A stretch of DNA of 64,000 bases from Paenibacillus borealis (GTDB lineage Bacteria; Bacillota; Bacilli; Paenibacillales; Paenibacillaceae). The translations under genes and the position numbers were made by a program. The notes beneath the pieces are model-generated. The model had not been told where the DNA came from and searched no databases. It saw only the letters and a list, made by a program, of their open reading frames with translations. Within the stretch, counting starts at the first letter, position 1, and every line of letters starts with the position of its first letter. Shown here piece after piece: positions 33,329-42,425 of the stretch. The stretch lies in assembly GCF_000758665.1 (NCBI RefSeq), contig NZ_CP009285.1, forward strand, positions 2,852,001 through 2,916,000. Direction: 5' to 3'.

Positions 33329-34855
33329 CTATTTCATACTTATCGCAATCCGGCTCTCCTGCGGCAGCCACTCCACAGTAGCTCCGAGCTGTTCGCTGAT
33401 GAAGCGAAGCGGCAGATAGACTGTACCATTGACTACAAAAGGCGGGGTAAGCAGCGTAATGCTTTTACCGTTAACTGTCGTGGCTCCGCTCGCAGTATTG
33501 ATCGCAATCGATAGTGGGGATTTGCCCTCCGCGGTGCCGGTGATAGTTGCTACTTTATCCATAGAATAGCCGATTGTGGCTCCCATCTTGCTGAACAGCG
33601 AGCGCAGTGGAATGAAATTCTGCCCGTTCCGGGTAATTACCCCGTTCGTGAAGGCGACGGATTCGCCGTTCAGGGTGACGGAGACCGGTTTTTGCATCGG
33701 GACGGGAGCAGGGTAATTAAATTCATAGGTGCCATATCCGAGCTGAGCATTCTTGTTCACACCCCAGCCCCAGAGCGTTCCGTCTTTCTTTTGCATAATC
33801 ATATGTCTTCCGCCGCCCTTCATGGACTGAACATCGGAAGTGAGCAGAGTGAACTTAGCATTCGGAGACATCTTGGTCGTATCAATGGTCGTCGTATACA
33901 CCTTACCGTCCGAGGTCAGCGCAACGATAGAACGTTCAACAATGTAGGCATCGGTCACCTTGCTGATTCCCGAGAGAACGATAGGAACGGGTTGATCCGT
34001 GTATGTAGTTCCATCGGAAGAACCCGTAATTGTTGCTCCCCAGAACCACAGGCGGGATTGTCCGTCGATGGCCAGTTTACTGTATCCGTTGCTGCGCATC
34101 ATGTTAATCTTCGACAATGCAGGTATGTGGGAGATGATTACCATGGAAGGATCGCCGGTAGTGTTGGGTTCAAAATCTTTGCCGGTTGGCCATGTCCAGA
34201 CGCTGCCGTCCTTTTTTAGCGCATAATCCGATTCAAGCTTCACGACATCTGTAAGATTCGGAATAGGAGCGAAGGAAGCGAATTCATCGAAGGTAGCCCA
34301 TACCGAGCCATCTGTTTTTAAGAAAAGGAAGCGCCGCAAGTCACCCTGCCATTGCCCGTCGGTGTTTACAATATTATCGAAGTATCCGGAGACAGCAGCT
34401 ACATCTTCAATGCCTGGAAGGAGTGAAAAGTCAGTCATTTCCGCTCCGTCAGACCTTGTAACGGCAGTGTATACCTTACCCTCTCCAGTGACAGCGAAAC
34501 GGCGGGAGTCCAGGCCATAGAATGCGGTCATATTCTTCATTTCCCCGACTGGAGTCACTTCGATTCCCATAGTCCGGTCGTTGGTCTCCCATTTCGCAAC
34601 GGAGCCATCTTTGGTAACTACCAGCGCGCCATTCCATAGCGGGAAAGAAGCTTGTACATCACTCAATCCCTGCACCTGCGTAGGTACGGACTTGGTATCA
34701 CCCCAGATCCATAGGGAACCGTCATCCTTAATCAGATAATTGGCTCCGTAAGAAGCAATTCCTGAGGTGCTTGCGGCTAAGCCGGTCTCTGGAGCAATGC
34801 TCAAAATCACGGTCAGACCCATGATTAAGCTCAGAAGCAGATTACTTTTTTTCAT
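33329..34855 (-). CDS. Secreted RCC1-like repeat protein with copper-amine-oxidase-N (stalk) domain
   Basis: A 508-residue exported protein. The signal peptide (MKKSNLLLSLIMGLTVILSIAPETGLAA) ends near residue 28. About 30-390 is a divergent RCC1-type beta-propeller, seen as repeated units like YLIKDDGSLWIWGDTK, ALKKDGSVWTWP, DGQSRLWFWG and MQKKDGTLWGWGVN. The C-terminal 120 residues are a copper-amine-oxidase N-like domain (SVTLNGESVAF..., FIPLRSLFSKMGATIGY..., VYLPLRFISEQLGATVEW). In Paenibacillus and relatives this domain is a wall-associated 'stalk' module. AAGGGTGATTTT precedes the ATG. Its ligand is unknown. Confidence 0.87.
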   Translation of the reverse strand: MKKSNLLLSLIMGLTVILSIAPETGLAASTSGIASYGANYLIKDDGSLWIWGDTKSVPTQVQGLSDVQASFPLWNGALVVTKDGSVAKWETNDRTMGIEVTPVGEMKNMTAFYGLDSRRFAVTGEGKVYTAVTRSDGAEMTDFSLLPGIEDVAAVSGYFDNIVNTDGQWQGDLRRFLFLKTDGSVWATFDEFASFAPIPNLTDVVKLESDYALKKDGSVWTWPTGKDFEPNTTGDPSMVIISHIPALSKINMMRSNGYSKLAIDGQSRLWFWGATITGSSDGTTYTDQPVPIVLSGISKVTDAYIVERSIVALTSDGKVYTTTIDTTKMSPNAKFTLLTSDVQSMKGGGRHMIMQKKDGTLWGWGVNKNAQLGYGTYEFNYPAPVPMQKPVSVTLNGESVAFTNGVITRNGQNFIPLRSLFSKMGATIGYSMDKVATITGTAEGKSPLSIAINTASGATTVNGKSITLLTPPFVVNGTVYLPLRFISEQLGATVEWLPQESRIAISMK

Positions 34856-35089
34856 AAAATCACCCTTTATCCCTGTTTTATTTTTACTGATATAGGTAAA
34901 TAAAAGAATATATTTCCTTCAATATAGACGCTGTACTAGGGCGGAAAGTTTCTTTGAAAATTAACCGTTCATAGCCGCTCCTCCTGTGTTACAATGATTT
35001 AGTCTGTTTTTTGTGGAAATTGATTTGTGCACCGAAATTTAATAAGCTGTACCCGGCATTGTCCGTATTTGAGGAGGAAATCAGCGTTA

Positions 35090-35713
35090 ATGAAACATGC
35101 ACCTTTTATAGCCGTGGAGGGTCCAATTGGAGCCGGTAAAACAACCCTCGCCACGATGCTTGCAAACGAAATGCAGCTTCCGGTCATTAAAGAAATCGTG
35201 GATGAAAATCCGTTTCTGGACAAGTTCTATCAGAATATGGACGACTGGAGCTTCCAGCTGGAGATGTTTTTTCTCTGCAACAGGTTTAAGCAGCTTGAAG
35301 ACACTACGACCCAGTACATAGATAAAGGTAAGTCGGTCATTTCGGATTATCATATTTATAAGAATCTGATTTTCGGGGAACGGACACTGAAGGGATCGAA
35401 ACGGGACAAATACCGGGAGATCTATCATATCCTGACCGATGATTTTCCGAAGCCGGACATTATCTTCTACATCCGAGCCGATCTCGATACGCTGCTGGCC
35501 AGAATTGCCAAACGTGCCCGTACGTTCGAAGAGATCATTGCGCCTGCGTACCTGCAGCAGCTGATCGAGGATTATGACGATGCGATGGCTTCACTGGCCC
35601 GCCGCGAACCCTCTACGGTCATTATTACCATCGATGGCAACAAGGTCGACTTTGTAGAGAACCCGGAAGACTTCGCCGCAATCGCGGAACAATTAAAGGA
35701 GCTTATGAAATGA
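35090..35713 (+). CDS. dgk: Deoxyguanosine/deoxyadenosine kinase-type deoxynucleoside kinase
   Basis: A 207-residue deoxynucleoside kinase that salvages purine deoxynucleosides in the cytosol. The P-loop is GPIGAGKTT (residues 11-19). The catalytic region VISDYHIYKN replaces the usual DRS with a dGK-like variant. The lid has RIAKRARTFEE. ATG 35090 is preceded by GAGGAGG and begins the domain at once; the in-frame 35027 would add an unrelated leader. It overlaps the next gene by 4 nt. The paired order dgk-dck is as in Bacillus. Confidence 0.88.
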   Translation: MKHAPFIAVEGPIGAGKTTLATMLANEMQLPVIKEIVDENPFLDKFYQNMDDWSFQLEMFFLCNRFKQLEDTTTQYIDKGKSVISDYHIYKNLIFGERTLKGSKRDKYREIYHILTDDFPKPDIIFYIRADLDTLLARIAKRARTFEEIIAPAYLQQLIEDYDDAMASLARREPSTVIITIDGNKVDFVENPEDFAAIAEQLKELMK

Positions 35714-36363
35714 ACTCATACAATATCCCGGACAATGCAATTATCACGGTAGCCGGTACAGTGGGCGTCGGCAAATCGACCCTGACCGCAGCACTGGCGG
35801 AACGCCTGCAGTTCCAGACGTCACTTGAGCAGGTGGATCATAATCCGTATCTGGAGAAGTTCTACCATGACTTTGAGCGGTGGAGCTTCCACCTGCAGAT
35901 CTATTTCCTCGCGGAGCGCTTCAAGGAACAGAAGAAGATGTTCGAGCTGGGCGGAGGGTTCGTGCAGGACCGTTCGATTTACGAGGACACGGGGATTTTT
36001 GCCAAAATGCATGCCGATCAAGGCACGATGTCTAAGACCGACTATGAAACTTACACCAGCCTGTACGAGGCTATGGTGATGACGCCATATTTCCCGCATC
36101 CTGACGTGCTGATCTATATTGAAGGCAGTCTGCCTTCGATTCTGACCCGGATCAATGAGCGCGGACGCGAAATGGAGATTCAGACCGATGTATCTTATTG
36201 GGAGCATATGCATGGCCGGTATTCCCAATGGATCAACGAATTCAGCGCCTGCCCGGTGCTGCGGCTGAACATTGATGAATATGATGTGAAGGATGCTGCC
36301 TCTATGGCGGATATCCTGCATAAGGTGGGGGCGGCGATTGGCCGGGCTCCGGTGGGGAAATAA
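35710..36363 (+). CDS. dck: Deoxyadenosine/deoxycytidine kinase
   Basis: A 217-residue partner of dgk. The P-loop is GTVGVGKST (16-24), the catalytic DRS motif is intact in FVQDRSIYEDTGIF, and the lid region contains RINERGREME. It shares the ATGA overlap with dgk, so the two are translationally coupled. Together they phosphorylate the deoxynucleosides dG/dA and dA/dC. A good terminator follows. Confidence 0.9.
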   Translation: MNSYNIPDNAIITVAGTVGVGKSTLTAALAERLQFQTSLEQVDHNPYLEKFYHDFERWSFHLQIYFLAERFKEQKKMFELGGGFVQDRSIYEDTGIFAKMHADQGTMSKTDYETYTSLYEAMVMTPYFPHPDVLIYIEGSLPSILTRINERGREMEIQTDVSYWEHMHGRYSQWINEFSACPVLRLNIDEYDVKDAASMADILHKVGAAIGRAPVGK

Positions 36364-36404
36364 GGACTTTATTTAAGCGGATGGTTTATAAGATATAGTA
36401 ATGT

Positions 36405-36444
36405 AAAAAAGCGGCACCAGTTCATCTGGGGCTGCTTTTTTTTT
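36405..36444 (+). terminator. Terminator of dgk-dck
   Basis: AGCGGCACCAG pairs with CTGGGGCTGCT around a 5-base loop, with an A run before and nine T residues after. Confidence 0.9.
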
Positions 36445-36842
36445 AAAAGATTTTATGTTGTGAGGATGTTTTGCGTGTAATCTAGCGTGTGTTGGTTGGA
36501 GCAAGGGCAAGGCGCATGGGAGTGAAAACTCTATGCGTTTTTTTGTTATTCAGGACAATTTTTTTAGAAAAATCGGGACATTTTTCACTTTTCGAGTGTA
36601 TTAACCCTATTTGGGGCCGTTTGAAACGGATTTTGTCGAGATTTGTTAAGAGTTTGTTTAGAGCTGCCTGATAGAATGGATCGCAGATATGATAATTGCA
36701 GTAAATAGAATTTAATTGTTTTTGGTCCGCGGGATGGCAAGCCGAAAGGAGAATGCGGGAGCTAAGGGAGCTAATAGAAACTGCAGCGAATCTTGCTACA
36801 CGCCGGACAGGAAATGATGAACGAATAAGGGGGAGCATCACA
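36445..36842 (+). other. Leader region of the giant surface-protein operon
   Basis: About 400 bases without a supported gene. A second terminator-like hairpin (listed separately) lies at 36513-36544, well after the dck terminator. Beyond it there is AT-rich DNA, a possible -10 (TAGAAT near 36672 and TATGATAAT near 36688) without a convincing -35, and a GC-richer, possibly structured stretch (36728-36815) before the AAGGGGGAG ribosome site. No known riboswitch class is recognised. Confidence 0.5.
36513..36544 (+). terminator. Orphan terminator/attenuator hairpin upstream of the giant genes
   Basis: CGCATGGGAGT (36513-36523) pairs with ACTCTATGCG (36528-36537) around a GAAA tetraloop, followed by seven T residues. 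It ends no annotated gene. Confidence 0.75.
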
Positions 36843-39800
36843 TTGTTAATGAGCAGGAGATTGAAGAAATATACCTCGCTAAGTTTGATTCTCAGCATGT
36901 TGTTGTCGTTAATACCCGGTTCCTTTAGTGGCCTGGCAGAAGCTGCGGGTGATGATTTTGAGGTCATGTTTAGAACCGGGGCACACATCGGGAATCTGTC
37001 CTACCCCGCAGAGAATACGTTTATTAACTTTTACAATAACCAGGTGGAAGGGTTCAAGCAGACTGAGACGGATGCAGACGCCAAGTATGATTGGGCCAAG
37101 GGAGATATCTTTGCCGGTGTAGATGATAATGAAGCAACAGTCACATTTGAGGTTCGTGTAGCCGACAATCCGATTCTGAAGGAAATGGCGCTGAGCGGAC
37201 ATGCCGAGATGATTACAGGGTTTGCAGTGCTGCGGCGTCACTCTGGGTTCTTATGGACGCGTCAATCGGCAATTGAAGTGAGCATCGACGGAAAAAAGAT
37301 TATTAATGAAAGAACCGGCAGCAGTCAGAGATATAACAAATCAGCTAAGGCGATAATTAAACCTGACTCTGTCATTAGAATATGGGTATATGGCGAAGGG
37401 GATGACGATGGTGAAGCAGCGGGAGTACGCGGATTCTACCTCAAGTTCCAGGATCTCAAACGTCCCGTCATTGACAGCTATACCTTCACCGGCAACGGTG
37501 CAGAACGATTGAACGAGAATATTAATCAGAAAGAGCTGTACGTCAAAAGAGATGAGAACATCACGCTCAGCTACAATTTCAGCGAGCCGGTCAGACCGAC
37601 TTCGGTAGTGGCAGCGAACTCCGATTATTTCCTGCGGCACAAGCTGTTCATTAATGATCCGGACACCGGACTTCCGGCTGCCGGACAGCAGCAGTATCTG
37701 CAGAATACATCCTTTAATAACAGCAATTTAACTTCTTATCAGAAAATAATCTCCTACAGGTATACAGGAGTTCCTTTTCATAACAGCAGCAATCTTCCCC
37801 TGAGACCGCTAATTACCGGGGGAACCACCGGCGGAGCACCGATGGATCTGTCGCTGGATAATAAATTGAAAGAAGCCGTGCTCAGTGATGCGGCAGGGAA
37901 TAAAGCAGTTGTAAATCTCAACACTGTACCGAGCAGCGGCAGCAATGCATGGCTGAACAATAAAAGCGGAAACCCGTTTGATTTCGACAGAGGCGGCTTC
38001 CGCGTCATCGTGGATGCGGTGCGTCCGAAGTATTCCAAGACTGCTAACGGCATTCAACCGGAGATTCTGACCGGCGTTACGCTGAATAAGGGAGATGTTA
38101 TTGATTTCACCCTGCAGATGACGGAAGAGGCGATTGCCAAAACCGGCTGGGATGAGAAGAAAACCTTTATTCTTTTCAATAACGGAATGAAAGCCTATTA
38201 TGTTGCAGGCAAGAATACAAGAAATTGGAGCTTCCGTATGACAGTGCCTGACGGACTAACTGTGGAAACACCGTTGCTCAAGGCCGTCGCCGTATCTAAT
38301 GATGCCAAGGGCGGCAGTTTGCCTATCAATATGGATACGGATGTTATCCAGGATTACGCAGGCAACCTGATGATTCAGCCCGCTAACTTCGATGGAATAC
38401 ATGAAGAAGAAATTGAACCTTACGGCAGTGACTTCTCGCTCGCCAACTCTAAGATTGACTGGGCGAACCTGTTCATCGACAATACGAAACCGATTATCGG
38501 TTACCGGTTCGAGGCACAGGGCGCGAGTGATGTAGCCTATTCGAAAAAAGGTAAGGTAACGATCGATGCCAATGATCCTTCGATTAAAGTACCCCATCTT
38601 GATCCGACTGAAGCAGACCGTGGTGCAGAACGGCCGAGCCGCGGAATCTACCGGCCTTCCAATATGAGTGCGGAAGCATCGCCTTCTGTTGGACTTGTCT
38701 ACTACTGGTGGAGTCAGGATAAAGCGGATCCGTTTGCTTCTGTATCCGGAGACAATAACGCGGCACTCAAGCGTTACGCGCTCTCCGCCAAACAGCCGTC
38801 GGAAGAGCTGTATCCTGGAGAATTCGAGAATGTGCAGCTGTCTGTAGTGAATAACAAGACCAACCTGCTCTCTCCTCCGCCTGAAGCGTTCGAGGCCGGA
38901 AACAGCGGGGAATGGTATCTGCACACTTGGACAGCGGATATGACCTGGGATTCTGCCAGAGAACTGATGCAGTACGAGAAGAAAAAAGCTTATGTGGCGA
39001 GCCATCAGGCGCAGTATGACGCTTGGATCGCAGAAGCACCGGGTTCGCAGGCAGATAAAGTGTTCTATGCTGACAATCAGGCACTGGCAGCTGTTGGACA
39101 ATACGGCGACCTGAGTGTCTGGAAAGTGGACGATTTCAAACAGGACGATTCCAACTGGACCCATGAAGTGGGCATCCTGAAGCTGGACAACCAGGGACCT
39201 GCCATTACAATGGCTGCCGAGGACAACACCACTGTACAAGCTCTTGTGAAGGACCCGCATAGCGGAGTCAAGAGTGTGCAGTATCAATGGGTGAAGGACG
39301 GGGATTCTCCACAGGACATCAAGTGGGCAGATACTACCTACTCCGGTAATACCGTAACCCGGTCCACCTATGAGGATATTGATGAGGATGGCTCTTACTG
39401 GCTCTATCTTAAGGCACTCGACAATGCCGGCAACGAGACGATCAAGACACCACAGGAAAGAGCTGTTGTTGTGAGCTCGGAGGCAGCGATTCCGACACAG
39501 TTCACACCGGAAGCTAATCCTAATTATGTTAAGAGTCATGATGTCATGTTCCAGATCAGCGGAGTGACACCGGATTATGTGGGCTATGCCTTCAGCAGCA
39601 GCTCCATTCATCCAAATGAGGACAGTTCATTCACCGGACTGGATGCTGCCAAGGCATCGGATATATCACCTTTGTCTGAGAAGAAAGTGATTGAAGACGG
39701 AGCGGAATCTGCTGAGCCTGAAGCTCCAATAGAGCCGAGTACTCCGGTAGAATCGGAAGTTACGGCAAACATCGGACCGGTGGCTATCCTTAAGCTCCTG

Positions 39801-42401
39801 TCCGAAGGACCGGTTCAGCCTGAACTGACATCATTACCGGCACCAGAGAGCGGTGCCGAGCCGGCAACTACACCTGCTGCTTCAGCAGGCGCCACTGAAC
39901 CGGCAGCAGAAGCCGCAGCGGAGGCAACAGAAGATAACACGGATACCAAGCTGGCAGCGATGGGACTTAATGCTTCTGTAAGTGAAGCCACCTATAGCTA
40001 TGTCATTCCGGCTAAATCTGAACTGAACGGAACGCAATACATTCATCTTATGGTGAAGCACAGCGACAGAACGTATTACTATTCGAAAGCCTATTATTTT
40101 GACAATGAAGCACCGGTGGTGTATTTCAGCCCAGATGCTATTGCTTACCCGTTGCCGCAGCAGAAGACGCGGATCAGCGTGTCGGAATTCTATAGCAAAA
40201 CAGGACTTGTCAGCAAATATAAATGGGTCAAACAAGAAACAGGTGCAGAAGTACCTACAGAGTCTTCTACAGAATGGAAGGACGTTCCGGCAGGAGGTTC
40301 GGTGTCCATAGACGACAAATCGCTGGACGCGGGACAAATTGCTGAATACCGGTTATATGTACTCGCGGTTGACGGGGCAGGCAACAGCTCTGTGACGGCA
40401 AGCGGAGGAACTTTCAAGGTATCAGCATCTTCCAAACCGGAGGCACCTGTATCCGATGCGAAGTCTTCTCTCATCTATCTGTCCGGTGATACAGAGGATG
40501 GCTACACAGCAATTGTGAAGCTGAGCCTCGAGACAGAGGACAAAACGGGGTATGAATATTCGGTATCACCTGATAACGGTGCAAGCTGGATCAACTGGAA
40601 GCCTTATACCAACTTCGTAGCCGTGAAGGTTCCGACTGGTGATCCGACGCAGCTGCAGGTGTGGGTCAAGTACAGAACACCGGGCGGGTTGATCAGTGAA
40701 GCGGCCAAGCTTGATATCGAAGGCGCTTCTACAACCGAACAGCCAGTCTATGCGCTTGCAACGCTCAGCGTGAACAGTCCGGTAAATGCGACGGTTGGGG
40801 CAGATATTGAAATCACGCTGCCGCCGGGTATCCGTGTGATGCCTTCGAAGATTAACCCTTCGGTGCCTGTGCGGACCGGAAATTCATTCAAAATCTATGA
40901 GAATGGCTACTACAGCTTTGATCTGACCGATCTCAGTGATCCGGACCGGACAGATACCCTGTATCTGGTTGTGAAGAATATTGACGGTACGCCTCCAGAG
41001 GGAACGGTTGAATACTCGAACATGGAGCGTACGAACGGTAATGTGGTTGCTTATCTTCAGAGCACCTCTGAGCCTGTAACGATTACGAACAATGGCGGCA
41101 AAAATGCCTACACCTTCAAGGAAAATGGTACCTTCGTCTTTGAGATTAAGGACGCGGCCGGGAATACAAATACCGTCGAAGCCACGGTAAAGAACATTAA
41201 CAAAGAAGCTCCGAAGGTGAAAGTGGTCCGTTCCTACCAATATGGCCTGAACGGCAGCAGCACCTTCAATACCGTGAAGGATAATGACGGCAATGTACTA
41301 TTCTCCACCGGCACTACAGTAACGGTTGAGAAGGCAGATGCCTCGGCTAAAGCTATTAACATTATCAGTCAGGCCAAGAGCATTACACTGACTGAGAATG
41401 GAACAGCCTCCTTCACAGTTGTAGATGAGTACGGCAATACGACGGTTATTAAAGAGAAGGTTACGAATATTCTCTCCGCACCGCCTGAAGCAGATAAAAT
41501 TGCCTACACCTTTGTAGATGCGGAAGGCAAAGCGGTTCCGGCCGATCAGATTGTTACGATCGGCGGACAGAAATATGCCAAGGGTAAAGTGAAGGTTACG
41601 CTTAGCGGCAGCGTAACAGCACCTAATAAAATGTTCTTCGGAGTAAGACCAATATCAGACGGAGCGGCGTATTCGAATCAGATCAGTAAAGCTGACGGAA
41701 CGTTCAGCTACTCACGTGCCTTTGAGAGCAGCGGGTCAGCGGTAGTCGCCATCTCGGATCTTCTGGGCAATGTGAACAAGGTTCCGGTTACAATAGCGGG
41801 TCTTGATAACACACCGCCTGAGCTGACACTGAATAACGAAACAGCAGGTATTGTCCAGAACAAGAAAGACTTTAACTTCCGCGCAGATCTCGGCGGCTTC
41901 ACAGTTTCCGATAATGTATCGGAAGCAGGTAACGTGAAGGTATCAATCAGCGGGCTGGATCTGAGCAAGCTTGGGCGCCAGCGCGTAGCTTATACGGCGG
42001 TTGACCAAGTAGGGAATGAGACGGTTGTTTATCAGGATGTGGTGGTCGTGAAGGATGGCGGACTGCTGATCTTCGGTAACGATACCTTAATCTCGGCATC
42101 CTCCGGAGAGTCTGCACTGTTCAATACCAATACACTTACCTTTAAGGTATCAGGCTACAACATTATGAAGGTAGCCGGAGTAGACAAGGTCAACCAGGCA
42201 GGAACGTTTGATATTCTGTATTACCCTGGTTTGTACCGTGAAGGACAGCTGAAGCTTGTGCAGCAGAAGCTAACCTATAACGAACTTGTGAGCAGTCAAT
42301 TTAAAGTCACCTTCCCGAAAACAGGCTGGTACACCATTGTTGTGAGAACCCAGGAGCGGGACCGCGAATTTGCCACCTTCTTTATTGGCAATATGAAATA
42401 A
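36843..42401 (+). CDS. Giant secreted Ig-like multidomain surface protein, no SLH anchor
   Basis: A protein of about 1852 residues. TTG 36843 is preferred (AAGGGGGAG seven bases upstream); ATG 36849 is a close alternative. A signal peptide (KKYTSLSLILSMLLSLIPGSFSG, then AEAAG) is at the N-terminus. The remainder is extracellular: beta-sandwich segments with DNAGN, DAAGN and DGAGN motifs typical of bacterial Ig-like/cadherin-like repeats, an Ala/Glu/Pro-rich linker near residues 955-1040, and at least three C-terminal Ig-like units with ENGT-F and EYGNT/DAAGNTNTVEA motifs. No SLH repeats, LPXTG motif or C-terminal membrane helix is seen. The next gene starts 25 bp downstream. Proposed role, by inference: a partner held on the surface by the SLH proteins encoded next to it. 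Confidence 0.85.
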   Translation: MLMSRRLKKYTSLSLILSMLLSLIPGSFSGLAEAAGDDFEVMFRTGAHIGNLSYPAENTFINFYNNQVEGFKQTETDADAKYDWAKGDIFAGVDDNEATVTFEVRVADNPILKEMALSGHAEMITGFAVLRRHSGFLWTRQSAIEVSIDGKKIINERTGSSQRYNKSAKAIIKPDSVIRIWVYGEGDDDGEAAGVRGFYLKFQDLKRPVIDSYTFTGNGAERLNENINQKELYVKRDENITLSYNFSEPVRPTSVVAANSDYFLRHKLFINDPDTGLPAAGQQQYLQNTSFNNSNLTSYQKIISYRYTGVPFHNSSNLPLRPLITGGTTGGAPMDLSLDNKLKEAVLSDAAGNKAVVNLNTVPSSGSNAWLNNKSGNPFDFDRGGFRVIVDAVRPKYSKTANGIQPEILTGVTLNKGDVIDFTLQMTEEAIAKTGWDEKKTFILFNNGMKAYYVAGKNTRNWSFRMTVPDGLTVETPLLKAVAVSNDAKGGSLPINMDTDVIQDYAGNLMIQPANFDGIHEEEIEPYGSDFSLANSKIDWANLFIDNTKPIIGYRFEAQGASDVAYSKKGKVTIDANDPSIKVPHLDPTEADRGAERPSRGIYRPSNMSAEASPSVGLVYYWWSQDKADPFASVSGDNNAALKRYALSAKQPSEELYPGEFENVQLSVVNNKTNLLSPPPEAFEAGNSGEWYLHTWTADMTWDSARELMQYEKKKAYVASHQAQYDAWIAEAPGSQADKVFYADNQALAAVGQYGDLSVWKVDDFKQDDSNWTHEVGILKLDNQGPAITMAAEDNTTVQALVKDPHSGVKSVQYQWVKDGDSPQDIKWADTTYSGNTVTRSTYEDIDEDGSYWLYLKALDNAGNETIKTPQERAVVVSSEAAIPTQFTPEANPNYVKSHDVMFQISGVTPDYVGYAFSSSSIHPNEDSSFTGLDAAKASDISPLSEKKVIEDGAESAEPEAPIEPSTPVESEVTANIGPVAILKLLSEGPVQPELTSLPAPESGAEPATTPAASAGATEPAAEAAAEATEDNTDTKLAAMGLNASVSEATYSYVIPAKSELNGTQYIHLMVKHSDRTYYYSKAYYFDNEAPVVYFSPDAIAYPLPQQKTRISVSEFYSKTGLVSKYKWVKQETGAEVPTESSTEWKDVPAGGSVSIDDKSLDAGQIAEYRLYVLAVDGAGNSSVTASGGTFKVSASSKPEAPVSDAKSSLIYLSGDTEDGYTAIVKLSLETEDKTGYEYSVSPDNGASWINWKPYTNFVAVKVPTGDPTQLQVWVKYRTPGGLISEAAKLDIEGASTTEQPVYALATLSVNSPVNATVGADIEITLPPGIRVMPSKINPSVPVRTGNSFKIYENGYYSFDLTDLSDPDRTDTLYLVVKNIDGTPPEGTVEYSNMERTNGNVVAYLQSTSEPVTITNNGGKNAYTFKENGTFVFEIKDAAGNTNTVEATVKNINKEAPKVKVVRSYQYGLNGSSTFNTVKDNDGNVLFSTGTTVTVEKADASAKAINIISQAKSITLTENGTASFTVVDEYGNTTVIKEKVTNILSAPPEADKIAYTFVDAEGKAVPADQIVTIGGQKYAKGKVKVTLSGSVTAPNKMFFGVRPISDGAAYSNQISKADGTFSYSRAFESSGSAVVAISDLLGNVNKVPVTIAGLDNTPPELTLNNETAGIVQNKKDFNFRADLGGFTVSDNVSEAGNVKVSISGLDLSKLGRQRVAYTAVDQVGNETVVYQDVVVVKDGGLLIFGNDTLISASSGESALFNTNTLTFKVSGYNIMKVAGVDKVNQAGTFDILYYPGLYREGQLKLVQQKLTYNELVSSQFKVTFPKTGWYTIVVRTQERDREFATFFIGNMK

Positions 42402-42425
42402 ATGAACGATAAACAGGGGGAATAC

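Noticed and set aside
36728..36842. Possible riboswitch (c-di-GMP, c-di-AMP or ZTP type) before the first giant gene
   Set aside because: Compared by eye with the conserved cores of these classes; no match was found. Only the generic possibility of a structured leader is kept.
38256..39611. 451-residue open frame on the minus strand inside the first giant gene
   Set aside because: No ribosome site or family resemblance; Cys/His/Ile/Arg-rich composition typical of an antisense shadow of the plus-strand gene.
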